Shown: positions 25,563 through 33,791 of the stretch, piece by piece
Layout: the number at the start of each line of letters is the position of its first letter
Position numbering within the stretch: the first letter of the stretch is position 1
Origin: Rubripirellula sp.
GTDB lineage: Bacteria; Planctomycetota; Planctomycetia; Pirellulales; Pirellulaceae
Reading direction: 5' to 3'
NCBI GenBank assembly: GCA_029213145.1
Contig: JARGNK010000026.1
Location: 1 to 36,649 of the forward strand
Length of the DNA stretch: 36,649 nt
Notes under the pieces: generated by a model
Database searches by the model: none
The model's input: only the letters and a program-made list of their open reading frames with translations
Told to the model about the DNA's origin: nothing
Made by a program: the position numbers and the translations under genes

Positions 25563-26336
25563 TTACTCGTTGCCCTCTTCCGCAGCGGGCTCAGCTTCTG
25601 GAGTTTCTGGTTCTGGAGTTTCTGGTTCTGGAGTTTCTGGTTCTGGAGTTTCTGGTTCGTCAGCGTCAGCTTCACTTTCTTCCTTGTTCGCCTGGTTGGC
25701 GATCGCATTCTCTTCTGCTTTTCGTCGCGATTCCTCTTGTTCTTTTCTGGCCTTATCAAGGGCTTGCTTGGTTTCCTCTAGCTCCTTCGTCGTGGACTCG
25801 AGCATTTTTGTGGTGTTTGCCAGTTCCGTATTGGCTTTTTGAAGTTGGGTTCGACTTCGTTTGTTCGCTTGCTTGGCTTTGCCGATTTCCTCGGTCATTT
25901 TTGCGGCCGCTTTTTGGTGGTCAGCTTGCTGTTGTTTTTGCTTTGCTGCCATCTTTTGGGCTTCTTGCTTCGCGGCAGCAAGTGCATTTGCGGCAGCCGC
26001 CAGTTCGGCTTCCAATTCGGCGACAGTGCCTTCCCGCATTGCGATGGTCGCCTCGTTTTTGGCGATGGTGGCATCACGGTCTTCCGCAGTGGCGGTCATT
26101 GCCACGATGGTTGCTTCGTTTTCAGCGATCGTGGCATCTCGGTCTGCCAGGGTCTGCTGCAGCATCGCGATCTCGTCTCGCATGGAGCTGACTTGACACT
26201 TTAGCTGAGAATTTTCGCGGCAGGCGCTGGTCCGTCTCAGCAGCGGAATGCGGCATTGCCAGCTGCCCGCTTCGACGGCTGTCGAGGTAATAAGAAGAAA
26301 AGCTAACGCAGCGGAGGTCTTGGCGAACCGTGTCAT
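25563..26336 (-). CDS. Exported coiled-coil protein with TPEPE tail
   Basis: 257 residues from the ATG at 26336. A signal peptide (TRFAKTSAALAFLLITSTAVEAG) leads into a short Cys-containing stretch (CRIPLLRRTSACRENSQLKC). A long heptad-type coiled coil rich in Ala, Glu, Gln and Lys follows (about 45-215), with internal repeats of a DATIAENEATI type. The tail is acidic and has four TPEPE repeats coded by a 15-bp array. It should be periplasmic or surface-located, as a spacer or scaffold; no enzyme domain is seen. The frame opens four codons earlier at a TTG (26348); neither start has a Shine-Dalgarno. Alanine-rich coiled coils defeat homology calls, so function stays open. Confidence 0.75.
   Translation of the reverse strand: MTRFAKTSAALAFLLITSTAVEAGSWQCRIPLLRRTSACRENSQLKCQVSSMRDEIAMLQQTLADRDATIAENEATIVAMTATAEDRDATIAKNEATIAMREGTVAELEAELAAAANALAAAKQEAQKMAAKQKQQQADHQKAAAKMTEEIGKAKQANKRSRTQLQKANTELANTTKMLESTTKELEETKQALDKARKEQEESRRKAEENAIANQANKEESEADADEPETPEPETPEPETPEPETPEAEPAAEEGNE
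25597..25656. repeat. 15-bp in-frame tandem repeat, four copies
   Basis: Units at 25597, 25612, 25627 and 25642 read TCTGGAGTTTCTGGT identically, followed by a broken copy. The coding strand gives the TPEPE repeats at the C-terminus of the coiled-coil protein. Confidence 0.95.
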
Positions 26337-26468
26337 CGTGGTGATCAATCTGCTTGATTTGGGTGGCTCAGGAAAACAGTCGTTTCATCGTAATCCACCC
26401 TGCTAAGACGGCAAGCGACCGAATGTAAGGTGGGGCCGTCTTTTGCAGATCAAAAAGTACGTTTTTGG

Positions 26469-26522
26469 TCGCAAAACCGGTGTTGTTCGCAAAACCGGTG
26501 TTGTTCGCAAAACCGGTGTTGT
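26469..26522. repeat. 18-bp tandem repeat, three perfect copies
   Basis: Units at 26469, 26487 and 26505 read TCGCAAAACCGGTGTTGT without change. They lie about 130 bp upstream of the coiled-coil gene's start, outside any supported gene. The internal ACCGGT is palindromic. Confidence 0.95.
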
Positions 26523-26543
26523 TCGGTTTCGACAGGGCTGCGG

Positions 26544-26619
26544 CAGTAGGGCGCAGTGGGGCAATGGTCAGTAGGCCGCAGCGGGGGCAATGGTCAGAAG
26601 GGCGCAGCGGGGCCATGGT
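26544..26619. repeat. 25-26-bp imperfect tandem repeat, three copies
   Basis: Units at 26544 (25 bp), 26569 (26 bp) and 26595 (25 bp) share the frame CAGnAGGnCGCAG, a G-run, then a CAATGGT or CCATGGT end. The G-rich strand is + throughout. The array starts 21 bp after the 18-bp array, so two unrelated repeat families sit side by side. Confidence 0.85.
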
Positions 26620-26926
26620 CAGAGCAGGCATGTGCGGACGAGCTGATTCGTTTTGGCAGGATCTGCCAGCGATGCTCTACCCACAACTTCGCGTCGGACT
26701 CGTGCTCCTGCTCGAAACAGGGTGCTTCTAGCCAGGCATGGTTCAGTCACGATCGAAATTCCGAATCGAATCCAACGCTTCATCGACTCGCGAGGATGCG
26801 AACGCGGTCGCACATGGCAGCGTTCCAGCGCGATCATGGCAACGGGACTTGCCATCTCAGCGGACTCCAGCGTTTTCAGCGGATTCCAGTATCAACGGAG
26901 TTCTTGGTTCCGAAATGAGTGTGTTA

Positions 26927-28270
26927 TCAAAACTTATACAGGAGTAGCAGCGAGTAATAGAGATCGTTTGGACGCGCGCCTTGGGGGGTGCTGTCGTAAC
27001 GATCGGTGGCCGCCAGTTTTAGGCTCAGGTTATCGCTTCCATCCAGCAGGATTTCCCAAGACAGATCTGTGACAAGGCGATAATCTTCGAAATCTTCCCA
27101 GGCGGGAAAGTAATCGACTTTGCCTTTTATTTTTTGGCGAGAGGTCAATTGACGTTCGGCTTCGAGACCAAAGACCGCCTCAGGAATCCAGTCGTCGATG
27201 GGTGCTCCAAGCTCTTGAGACGCACCAGCACCGAACCGAGTTACGAGCGTGGTTGTGTCGTCGCGAATCCAGAAGTAGCCAATACCACCATTCAGATTGA
27301 GGCGGAGGTCAAATGCTTTAAATTTGTCCCATTCCATTCCGTACTTCGCGAAGCCCGACCAAGGTGACTCGGCAAACAGGTAGTCATAGTCAAGATTAAA
27401 ACGACCGTTGTCTTCGACCGTGACATTGCGGCTGGAGGCTTGCCGATAATCGACATCAATTCCAAGAGTCGAACGCTCGGATTTTCGTTTCAATTCCAAG
27501 CCTGTTTGGAGGGCTAGGGTATCCGCATTCCCGTTGCTGCCGTCGAGTCCAAATTCCGCGTGGGAATCCCAGCCTCGCATCCAGCGGCGGGGATAGTTGT
27601 ACCAGCGGACGACTTCTTCTTCCAAAGGAGGCGATTCGATTGCGTCGGGCGAGGTCCATGTTTCGGCGGCCGGAGGAGGGATTTCTTCTGCCGAGACTGC
27701 CGGCGAAATCGGCAAGTCAGCGGCGGGCGTCGGGGTCGGTAGTGATTCGACTGGAAGCTCAGCGGATGGTGTCGGCGTTGCTTCCCCAAGCCATGGTGCC
27801 GCTTCATTTCCCGGTGATGTGGTTGCAAAATTGGGTAATGCTTCCGAGTCGGTCAGTTGCATTGCCGGACCGGTCAGCGACGTGTCAGGATTGGTTAGCG
27901 GCGTGTCAGGATTGGTTAGCGGCGTGTCAGGATTGGTTAGCGGTGTAAAGGAATTCGGTAAATTACCGCTTGGTTGATCGTAGCCCAGGTTGAGATCGGA
28001 TCCCGTGTTGACCGTCGGATCGACGGGCATCGTGTAAGGGAGTCCACTGCCCGTCATTTGTGAGCTTGGTTGATAGCCTCGTACCGGCGTAGGGATTTCG
28101 TAACCACTGCCATTCCATGCGGAAACTCCCGTTTCCCAAGCAGGTGCCGTACCGATCCCTGTTGAATTAGCGTCACCCTCAGCAGCATGGACGGCGACCG
28201 GGTGGGCTCCAGGCAACATCATGATGCCGCAGAGGAGTGAAACGAAATGTAGTGAAACTGATCTTGCCAT
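26927..28270 (-). CDS. DUF481-type outer-membrane beta-barrel protein
   Basis: 447 residues from the ATG at 28270. A signal peptide (MARSVSLHFVSLLCGIMML, cut near VHAAEG) is followed by about 190 residues rich in Pro, Thr and Asn, with TNPDTPL repeats. A C-terminal domain of about 225 residues has alternating beta-strands: HAEFGLDGSNGNADTLALQ, STLGIDVDYRQASS and FAKYGMEWDKFKAFDLRLN. It ends LLLLYKF with a terminal Phe, as outer-membrane barrels do. This matches DUF481 (YdiY, salt-induced outer-membrane protein). The TNPDTPL repeats come from a 21-bp array. The start was chosen for AAGGA 7 nt upstream; the frame also opens at 28291 and 28297. The disordered N-terminal half is unusually long for the family. 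Confidence 0.8.
   Translation of the reverse strand: MARSVSLHFVSLLCGIMMLPGAHPVAVHAAEGDANSTGIGTAPAWETGVSAWNGSGYEIPTPVRGYQPSSQMTGSGLPYTMPVDPTVNTGSDLNLGYDQPSGNLPNSFTPLTNPDTPLTNPDTPLTNPDTSLTGPAMQLTDSEALPNFATTSPGNEAAPWLGEATPTPSAELPVESLPTPTPAADLPISPAVSAEEIPPPAAETWTSPDAIESPPLEEEVVRWYNYPRRWMRGWDSHAEFGLDGSNGNADTLALQTGLELKRKSERSTLGIDVDYRQASSRNVTVEDNGRFNLDYDYLFAESPWSGFAKYGMEWDKFKAFDLRLNLNGGIGYFWIRDDTTTLVTRFGAGASQELGAPIDDWIPEAVFGLEAERQLTSRQKIKGKVDYFPAWEDFEDYRLVTDLSWEILLDGSDNLSLKLAATDRYDSTPQGARPNDLYYSLLLLYKF
27884..27946. repeat. 21-bp in-frame tandem repeat, three copies
   Basis: Units at 27884, 27905 and 27926 begin GTCAGGATTGGTTAGCGG and differ at one base; a diverged copy precedes them. They encode the TNPDTPL repeats of the DUF481-type protein. 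Confidence 0.95.
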
Positions 28271-28306
28271 GCCTAAGTCCTTGGGGAACATCTTCAAGAT
28301 CTAGCC

Positions 28307-28334
28307 GTTATCAAATCTCCGAGGCCGGTGGCAA
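28307..28334 (-). promoter_or_regulatory. Candidate sigma-70-type promoter for the DUF481 gene
   Basis: On the minus strand TTGCCA (28334-28329; five of six matches to consensus), a 16-bp spacer, then GATAAC (28312-28307; four of six). The predicted start near 28300 leaves a leader of about 30 nt that contains the AAGGA ribosome-binding site. Confidence 0.35.
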
Positions 28335-28429
28335 CACAAACAATTTTGTGATCTCGTCGTCAGCGGAGGATGTTGCGTTACCGGGAACCGGGTTCCGCCG
28401 TTGGGTAAACGACACAGCCTGACGATGAC

Positions 28430-28477
28430 TTGCCAGGTTTCCATTCTTGCCAGGTTCCCATTCTTGCCAGGTTCCCA
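28430..28477. repeat. 17-bp tandem repeat, nearly three copies
   Basis: Units at 28430, 28447 and 28464 (partial) read TTGCCAGGTTCCCATTC with one change in the first. The array lies about 100 bp upstream of the candidate DUF481 promoter. Confidence 0.93.
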
Positions 28478-28585
28478 GGTGCCAGCATTAGCACTGTTCA
28501 CTGTCTTCGTTAGTGTTCACCGTTGGCCAATGGGTCGGGTTGCCACGCGTCAAGCACCTAGCACGCTTTCTTCAGGCTCAAACGC

Positions 28586-29521
28586 TCACGCCAGAGCCGC
28601 TCGAAGTTTGGCCGCAGCGGTGGGGATTTGATCGTAGGGATCTTTGTCTTCGTACTCGAGAATCACGAAGCCCTGGTAGTTGGCCGCTTTGAGGATTTGA
28701 CCGATACGATCAAAGTCCGCGGGGTAGTGTTCGCCATCGGGGGTTTTCATCTTGACTTTCACCTGCACATTGACGGCGTAGGGGGCGCATATTGCGAGAT
28801 CACGATAGGGATCTTCGGACAGGAAATTGCCGGTGTCCAAATTGATTCCCACCCATGGATTGTCAGTTCGATCCATGATCGCCAGCATCTGTTCGGCGGT
28901 CAGGTTGCCATGATTTTCAACGCCTAAGAAAATTCCTTTTTTTGCAGCGTGTTCCGCGCAGCGATTCAGAGCGTCGGTGGCTTCGGTTAGGCGGGCAGGA
29001 TCTTTGCTCAGCTGTTTGCCCGTTCCGGCAAAGAACCGAATGTGTGGTGCTCCTAGTATTGCGGCCCGATCGATCCACGCGATCGCTTCGCTGATTTCCG
29101 TTTCCAATTGAGCTCCCTTGCCGACAGTAAAGTTGTTTCCGATTGCCGTGCCGGAAATCGTGATGCCGCGTAGGTAGGCGTGACGTTTGAGGTCGAGGAA
29201 ATACTGTTCGTCCGCGTTGGATCGGAAGAAGTAACTGGTTAATTCGCAGGTGTCGAATCCTTGGTCGGCGCAATAGTCAATGAAGCCGGGCATATCGATC
29301 GCCGGCCCGTTCTGCTTGGGCGTTTGGTCTTTTCCTTTGCGAAAGGAAAAGTAATCTCGCAGTGAATACGCAGCCAAGCCAATTTGAAATCGGGCCGGAC
29401 CTTGGCGTGAGATGGGTTCACGGGCAATTGCATTTGCCCCCGAAAACGTGATTCCAGGAACTGCAGAGCCGATGCCGGCTGCACCAGCGACTGAGAATTG
29501 CAGGAACTTGCGGCGATGCAT
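28586..29521 (-). CDS. Tat-exported sugar phosphate isomerase/epimerase-like protein
   Basis: 311 residues. The N-terminus MHRRKFLQFSVAGAAGIG is a twin-arginine signal. The remainder is a xylose-isomerase-like TIM barrel (AP endonuclease 2 superfamily): IGLAAYSLRDYF, then FDTCELTSYFFR, GIFLGVENHGNLT (a metal-ligand-type Glu before the His), WVGINLDTGNF and FVILEYEDKDPYDQ. Such exported proteins are numerous in planctomycetes and are thought to act on sugars or inositols outside the cytoplasm; the exact reaction cannot be read. The ATG at 29521 has GAGG 5 nt upstream. It is divergent from the squalene-hopene cyclase gene with 77 bp between, so the two may share a control region. Confidence 0.83.
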   Translation of the reverse strand: MHRRKFLQFSVAGAAGIGSAVPGITFSGANAIAREPISRQGPARFQIGLAAYSLRDYFSFRKGKDQTPKQNGPAIDMPGFIDYCADQGFDTCELTSYFFRSNADEQYFLDLKRHAYLRGITISGTAIGNNFTVGKGAQLETEISEAIAWIDRAAILGAPHIRFFAGTGKQLSKDPARLTEATDALNRCAEHAAKKGIFLGVENHGNLTAEQMLAIMDRTDNPWVGINLDTGNFLSEDPYRDLAICAPYAVNVQVKVKMKTPDGEHYPADFDRIGQILKAANYQGFVILEYEDKDPYDQIPTAAAKLRAALA

Positions 29522-29598
29522 GGCGACCTCAGGAGGGGGAGCAGGAATGTGGGAACCTAATCATGGTCGGTTCTCCCGCAGCCCGATACAATCCCCGC

Positions 29599-31824
29599 AT
29601 GCAAGATTTGACTGCTTCCGATTCGTTGCCGACTCAGGCTGACATACCGACCGCAAGACAAACGCTCGATCGGCTGCGAGCTGAATTGCTCGATCAGCGA
29701 TCGGCCGCTGGCCATTGGGTGGGCGAACTCTCTCCATCGTCTTTAAGTACTGCGACGGCCGTCAGCGCGATTGCTGCGGTGTTGCTGAATCAGTCTGCTG
29801 CGGATCAACGTGATTCAGCAGGACGACAAGGGCATTCGAATTCGACCACTTGCTGGCACGATCAGATTCGGCGTGGGATGGACTATCTGCGACGCCAGCA
29901 GAACCATGATGGTGGCTACGGCGATACGGATCGTAGTCATTCAAACATTGCCACCAGCTATCTTGTTCTGGCGGCTTCGACGCTGGCTTTGCGTGCGGCG
30001 GGGGAGGGGTTGCCTGGAGAGCAACTCGATCGCTTGAATGCGTACTTGCTCAATGCCGGCGAACTTGATGCTTTGCGACAGCGTTACGGAACAGACAAGA
30101 CATTCGTCGTCCCGATTTTGACCAACCTGGCGATCGCAGGCTTAGTGCCTTGGGGAAAAGTGCCGCGGTTGCCTTTCGAAGCGGCGGTATTTCCCCAGTC
30201 GATGTACCGACTGCTGCAGATGCCTGTGGTCAGCTACGCGATTCCTGCGTTGGTCGCGATCGGCCAGGCAAGACATTTTTGTGGTCCTCAGGCATGGCTG
30301 CCGATAAGGTTGATTCGCGGTGCTTCGGTCGGTCGCACCATGGATGTTTTGCGTCGCATGCAGCCTCAGAGCGGCGGATACTTGGAAGCCACACCGCTCA
30401 CTTCTTTTGTTGTGATGAGTCTGGCGGTGACCGGGCGAACCAATAATCAGGTTTGTGACCAAGGCTTGAAGTTCCTTGATCAGTCAATGAGTGAGGAAGG
30501 AAGTTGGCCCATCGATACAAACTTGGCGACCTGGGTCACCTCGTTGGCGATGGAGGCACTGACAAGTGATCCACAGGATGATGGACGCTGGTGCGACGAT
30601 GCCCTGATCGATTGGCACCTCGGTTGTCAACATCGACAGCGGCATCCTTTCACGGGGGCAGAACCAGGTGGCTGGGGTTGGAGTGATCTTAGTGGGGCAG
30701 TGCCCGATAGTGATGATACGCCTGCGGCTATTCTGGCGCTCAAGGATGCTAGTAAGTGGGTCGAGAACGCCGAGCGGCTTGAGCAAATGGAGGAAGCGAT
30801 CGCGGCCGGGGTTGGATGGTTGCAGCGTTTACAAAATCGTGACGGTGGGTGGCCGACTTTTTGCCGAGGCTGGGGCAAGCTGCCGTTTGATCGCAGCAGC
30901 AATGATTTGACCGCTCACGCCATTCGCGCGTTGTCGGTTGCCTCGGCTACCTCGGAATTCCGAGCTTCTTCGACCAGCCGCCGCGGCGTTCGATTTCTGC
31001 TGAAGCAACAGCGAGATGATGGCAGTTGGCTCCCGCTTTGGTTTGGGAACCAGGATCGGAAGGATGAATCCAACCCGGTCTACGGGACCGCGAAAGTCTT
31101 AGCAACCGTTAAGACTGAAGTCTTGCCGCAATCGGTGGTCGATCGAGGGCGTGATTATCTGATTCGGCATCAGAATGCCGACGGGGGTTGGGGCGGCGGC
31201 CCATCCGTCGCTGCTTGGTGGGACGACCGAGAGGCTTCTACCTTGTCGGAGGGCAGTGAAACCGGGGCCGATAGCAGTGAAACCGGGGCGGGCGACAGCG
31301 GAGCATTGACAGAAGACGGCAAAGTGGAGGCACGAAAGTGTGGCGTCGGGGATGGTGAGAGTGAGACCCGGGCGGGCAAATCGATGCAATTCCCCGGTCG
31401 GGCCTCGATCAGTAGTGTGGAGGAGACCGCTCTCGCGGTGGATGCTCTTGTCAGCGTGGCCCTCGCCCGCAATCGGGTGGCGTCAGGTCAGGGGGGAGGT
31501 GGACCGGCTGACCGAAATCAGAGTGTTGATTTAGGTAATAAAATCGCCGCTAACCATGGAAATGAGTGTTCCGGCGATAGTTCGAGCGACCTTGGGGAAA
31601 CTTCCACGGTGGAACAGACGCACCGTGAGGCTATAATCCGAGGCGTCGAGTGGCTGCTGAGGAGCGTGGCGGAGGATCGTCATCGCGAACCATGGCCGAT
31701 CGGGTTTTATTTCGCCAAGCTTTGGTACCACGAGAAGCTGTACCCGCTGATTTTTACGGTTTCAGCGCTCGGAAAATACAATAGCTTGGTAACAGGACAA
31801 CCAGATGCCTGTTGGCCCCGATGA
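29599..31824 (+). CDS. shc: Squalene-hopene cyclase family protein
   Basis: 741 residues. The terpenoid-cyclase alpha/alpha barrel is clear: QNHDGGYGDTD, GSWPIDTNLATW, QNRDGGWPTFCRGW, QRDDGSWLPLW and QNADGGWGGG are QW-type repeats. The catalytic acid motif DXDD is present as DSDD at 370-373, so it should start cyclisation by protonation. By family it converts squalene to hopene or a related polycyclic product at the membrane. Two low-complexity inserts (about 547-585 and 620-665; Ser, Gly, Glu, Asp) interrupt the C-terminal region before the last helix pair. The ATG at 29599 places the conserved start (LRAELLDQRSAAGHWVGELS) about 20 residues in; an ATG at 29563 adds 12 residues; neither has a ribosome-binding site. 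The stop overlaps the next gene by 20 bp. Confidence 0.87.
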   Translation: MQDLTASDSLPTQADIPTARQTLDRLRAELLDQRSAAGHWVGELSPSSLSTATAVSAIAAVLLNQSAADQRDSAGRQGHSNSTTCWHDQIRRGMDYLRRQQNHDGGYGDTDRSHSNIATSYLVLAASTLALRAAGEGLPGEQLDRLNAYLLNAGELDALRQRYGTDKTFVVPILTNLAIAGLVPWGKVPRLPFEAAVFPQSMYRLLQMPVVSYAIPALVAIGQARHFCGPQAWLPIRLIRGASVGRTMDVLRRMQPQSGGYLEATPLTSFVVMSLAVTGRTNNQVCDQGLKFLDQSMSEEGSWPIDTNLATWVTSLAMEALTSDPQDDGRWCDDALIDWHLGCQHRQRHPFTGAEPGGWGWSDLSGAVPDSDDTPAAILALKDASKWVENAERLEQMEEAIAAGVGWLQRLQNRDGGWPTFCRGWGKLPFDRSSNDLTAHAIRALSVASATSEFRASSTSRRGVRFLLKQQRDDGSWLPLWFGNQDRKDESNPVYGTAKVLATVKTEVLPQSVVDRGRDYLIRHQNADGGWGGGPSVAAWWDDREASTLSEGSETGADSSETGAGDSGALTEDGKVEARKCGVGDGESETRAGKSMQFPGRASISSVEETALAVDALVSVALARNRVASGQGGGGPADRNQSVDLGNKIAANHGNECSGDSSSDLGETSTVEQTHREAIIRGVEWLLRSVAEDRHREPWPIGFYFAKLWYHEKLYPLIFTVSALGKYNSLVTGQPDACWPR

Positions 31825-33724
31825 AACAACCCGCCCCGTGTTGGACCATATTGAGGTAACGCGTTTGTCAACTGGAATCAGCCCCACCGACACCTCGGCG
31901 AACGAATCCTCTTCTGGAGGAAGAACGCCTCGTCGAAAAACGAGTCATTTGAAAGATGTTCCGGAGACTCTAGAACTGCGTGAGAGTCTGCGGGCTCGCT
32001 GCGAAGAAATCGCCGCACGCCTTGATCGCTCGGTGCCGATGACCAAGGACCAGATGGAGCAAATCGCTCGAAGGGCCCTTGAGGAGGCGGATCTGCCCGA
32101 GGGATACCTTGGGTGGATGATGGTAATGATCAGCGGTGCTTTTTGGCGCGATGAGTTAAAGTCGGTGCCACCAGAGAGACGGTTGTTTTTACTGCCTCAC
32201 TGTTTGAAGCACGCGGAGGGTTGCCCAGCCGATTACGACCAGTTCGGGATGAACTGCAAAGAGTGTGGTGCTTGTAGCATCGCCGACTTCCGTGGTTTGG
32301 CTGAGGAGATGGGCTATCGCGTTTTGGTGGCCGAAGGATCCCCGGTCGTTTTGAAGATTATCGTCGGTGGATACGTCGATGCTGTTGTTGGGGTGGCATG
32401 TCTGAATGTTCTGGAAAAGGCAATTGACAAAGTCTTGCTAGCCGGGATTCCGTGCATGGCGGTTCCCCTATTAAGCAGTGATTGCCGCAACACCAAGGTT
32501 GACGAAGCGTGGGTCGATCAAATGATCCGAACGCCCTACGAGCCTGCCGCGAAGACGACACGCAGTTACGTCCATTTAATGAGGGCGGCTAGCGATCTAT
32601 TTGGCCAAAGTTCTTTAGATCGCGTTGCCCCAAGATTGCGCAGCGATCAGCCCCTCACGGAGGAGGCGGTCACGCAAGAGACAATTGAGTCGATGGATAC
32701 GATCGCCGCGACCGAGCAAATCGCATATGACTTCTTGAGTCGGGGTGGTAAACATTCGCGGCCGTTCATTACGCTTGCTGCCTACGACGCGATGCTGGGT
32801 GGAAAATGCACGGGGAACGAAGGCTCACAAGAGGTCGAAAAGATTCCCTTGGCCGTACAGCGAGCGGCCATGAGCATCGAAACATTTCACAAGGCCAGTT
32901 TGGTCCACGACGACATCGAAGACGACGATGCGTTTCGTTATGGGCAGTTGGCTGTGCATCGCAGGTTCGGTTTGCCGACCGCGATCAATGTCGGCGATTA
33001 CCTGATCGGCTTAGGGTATCGCTTACTTAGTCGTCGCGATGATGATGACAGCATCAGTGGCGAAGCCCGGTTGGAAGTGCTTGATACGCTTGCTGCTGCT
33101 CACACGCGTTTAGCGGAAGGCCAGGGCGCTGAACTGTTGTGGAGAGACTCGAAAGATCGCCGACTGACTCCGCTTGATGCTTTGAAAGTCTACGCGCTCA
33201 AAACTGCGCCTGCTTTCGAGGCTGCATTGCTTAGTGGGATCCGGCTGGCGACAGAAGCCGAGCCCTACCAGGCCGCGGTCCGGACTTTCAGTCGAAATCT
33301 AGGAGTGGCTTTCCAGATCTTGAATGATCTGGGGGATTGGGCGGGCGACGATTCTAACAAGCTGTCTGCTGGCGGGGATGTCTTCGGTGGGCGACCGACC
33401 TTGCTGTGGGCATTGGCGCTGCAGGCACTTCCTGAGGCGGAACAGAATGAATTGCTAAAGTTGGCTGAAGCGGATTGCGGATTAAACGATTCCGAACGAC
33501 TCGCCGCTGTTCGGCGTCTGTACGACAAAGCGGATGTCTTCGAAACTGCTTTGCAATTAGTCGACAAGCACCAGCAGCGGGCTGAGCAGGTCGCCGACGA
33601 AATTGATGTCGATGATTTGCGGCGGTTGCTCTACTTCCTCGTCGACACCGTGCTGGAAAGGCCCGACCTGCCAACGCCACCGGTAGTTTCGCTCGGGGTA
33701 GCAGCACCGATCGTCGCCAACTGA
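31805..33724 (+). CDS. DUF116-polyprenyl synthetase fusion
   Basis: 639 residues in two parts. Residues about 100-255 are DUF116: LLPHCLKHAEGCPADY, a CxxCxxC cluster (151, 154, 157) plus Cys 133 and 140, and VVGVACLNVLEKAI. DUF116 function is unknown; the cysteines suggest a metal or iron-sulfur site. Residues about 290-620 are an all-helical polyprenyl synthetase: GGKHSRPFITLAAYDAM, first Asp-rich motif HDDIEDDD (369-375) and second motif FQILNDLGDWAGDD, where the usual DDxxD reads NDLGD. It should condense isoprenyl diphosphates; chain length cannot be read. The ATG at 31805 has AGGA 7 nt upstream and lies inside the cyclase gene, so the two are probably coupled. An alternative view is that the DUF116 half is regulatory. 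Confidence 0.85.
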   Translation: MPVGPDETTRPVLDHIEVTRLSTGISPTDTSANESSSGGRTPRRKTSHLKDVPETLELRESLRARCEEIAARLDRSVPMTKDQMEQIARRALEEADLPEGYLGWMMVMISGAFWRDELKSVPPERRLFLLPHCLKHAEGCPADYDQFGMNCKECGACSIADFRGLAEEMGYRVLVAEGSPVVLKIIVGGYVDAVVGVACLNVLEKAIDKVLLAGIPCMAVPLLSSDCRNTKVDEAWVDQMIRTPYEPAAKTTRSYVHLMRAASDLFGQSSLDRVAPRLRSDQPLTEEAVTQETIESMDTIAATEQIAYDFLSRGGKHSRPFITLAAYDAMLGGKCTGNEGSQEVEKIPLAVQRAAMSIETFHKASLVHDDIEDDDAFRYGQLAVHRRFGLPTAINVGDYLIGLGYRLLSRRDDDDSISGEARLEVLDTLAAAHTRLAEGQGAELLWRDSKDRRLTPLDALKVYALKTAPAFEAALLSGIRLATEAEPYQAAVRTFSRNLGVAFQILNDLGDWAGDDSNKLSAGGDVFGGRPTLLWALALQALPEAEQNELLKLAEADCGLNDSERLAAVRRLYDKADVFETALQLVDKHQQRAEQVADEIDVDDLRRLLYFLVDTVLERPDLPTPPVVSLGVAAPIVAN

Positions 33725-33791
33725 TCCCCCCTCGCTGTTGCTTCAATGCGGCCCGATGTCTTGTGTCGCCGATTTCTCAAGGATTCTGCTC

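Larger units (their letters stand above)
26337..26926. other. Repeat-bearing intergenic region (590 bp)
   Basis: It lies upstream of the coiled-coil gene and downstream of the DUF481 gene. It contains an 8-bp inverted repeat (AAGACGGC 26405-26412 with GCCGTCTT 26435-26442), two tandem arrays (26469-26522 and 26544-26619) and a direct pair TCAGCGGAnTCCAG at 26857 and 26876 (19-bp period). Open frames across it have no recognisable domain. Confidence 0.65.
28271..28585. other. Intergenic region (315 bp) with promoter candidate and repeat
   Basis: It separates the sugar isomerase gene from the DUF481 gene on the same strand. It contains the DUF481 ribosome-binding site, a candidate promoter (28307-28334), a short inverted repeat GGAACC-G-GGTTCC (28383-28395) and the 17-bp tandem array at 28430-28477. 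Confidence 0.6.

Noticed and set aside
25313..26191. Long + strand open frame rich in Leu, Phe and Trp
   Set aside because: It is antisense to the coiled-coil gene; the FWSFWF-type repeats are the reverse of the TPEPE repeats.
26653..27072. + strand open frame overlapping the DUF481 3' end
   Set aside because: Overlaps a well-supported gene on the other strand and shows no domain or ribosome-binding site.
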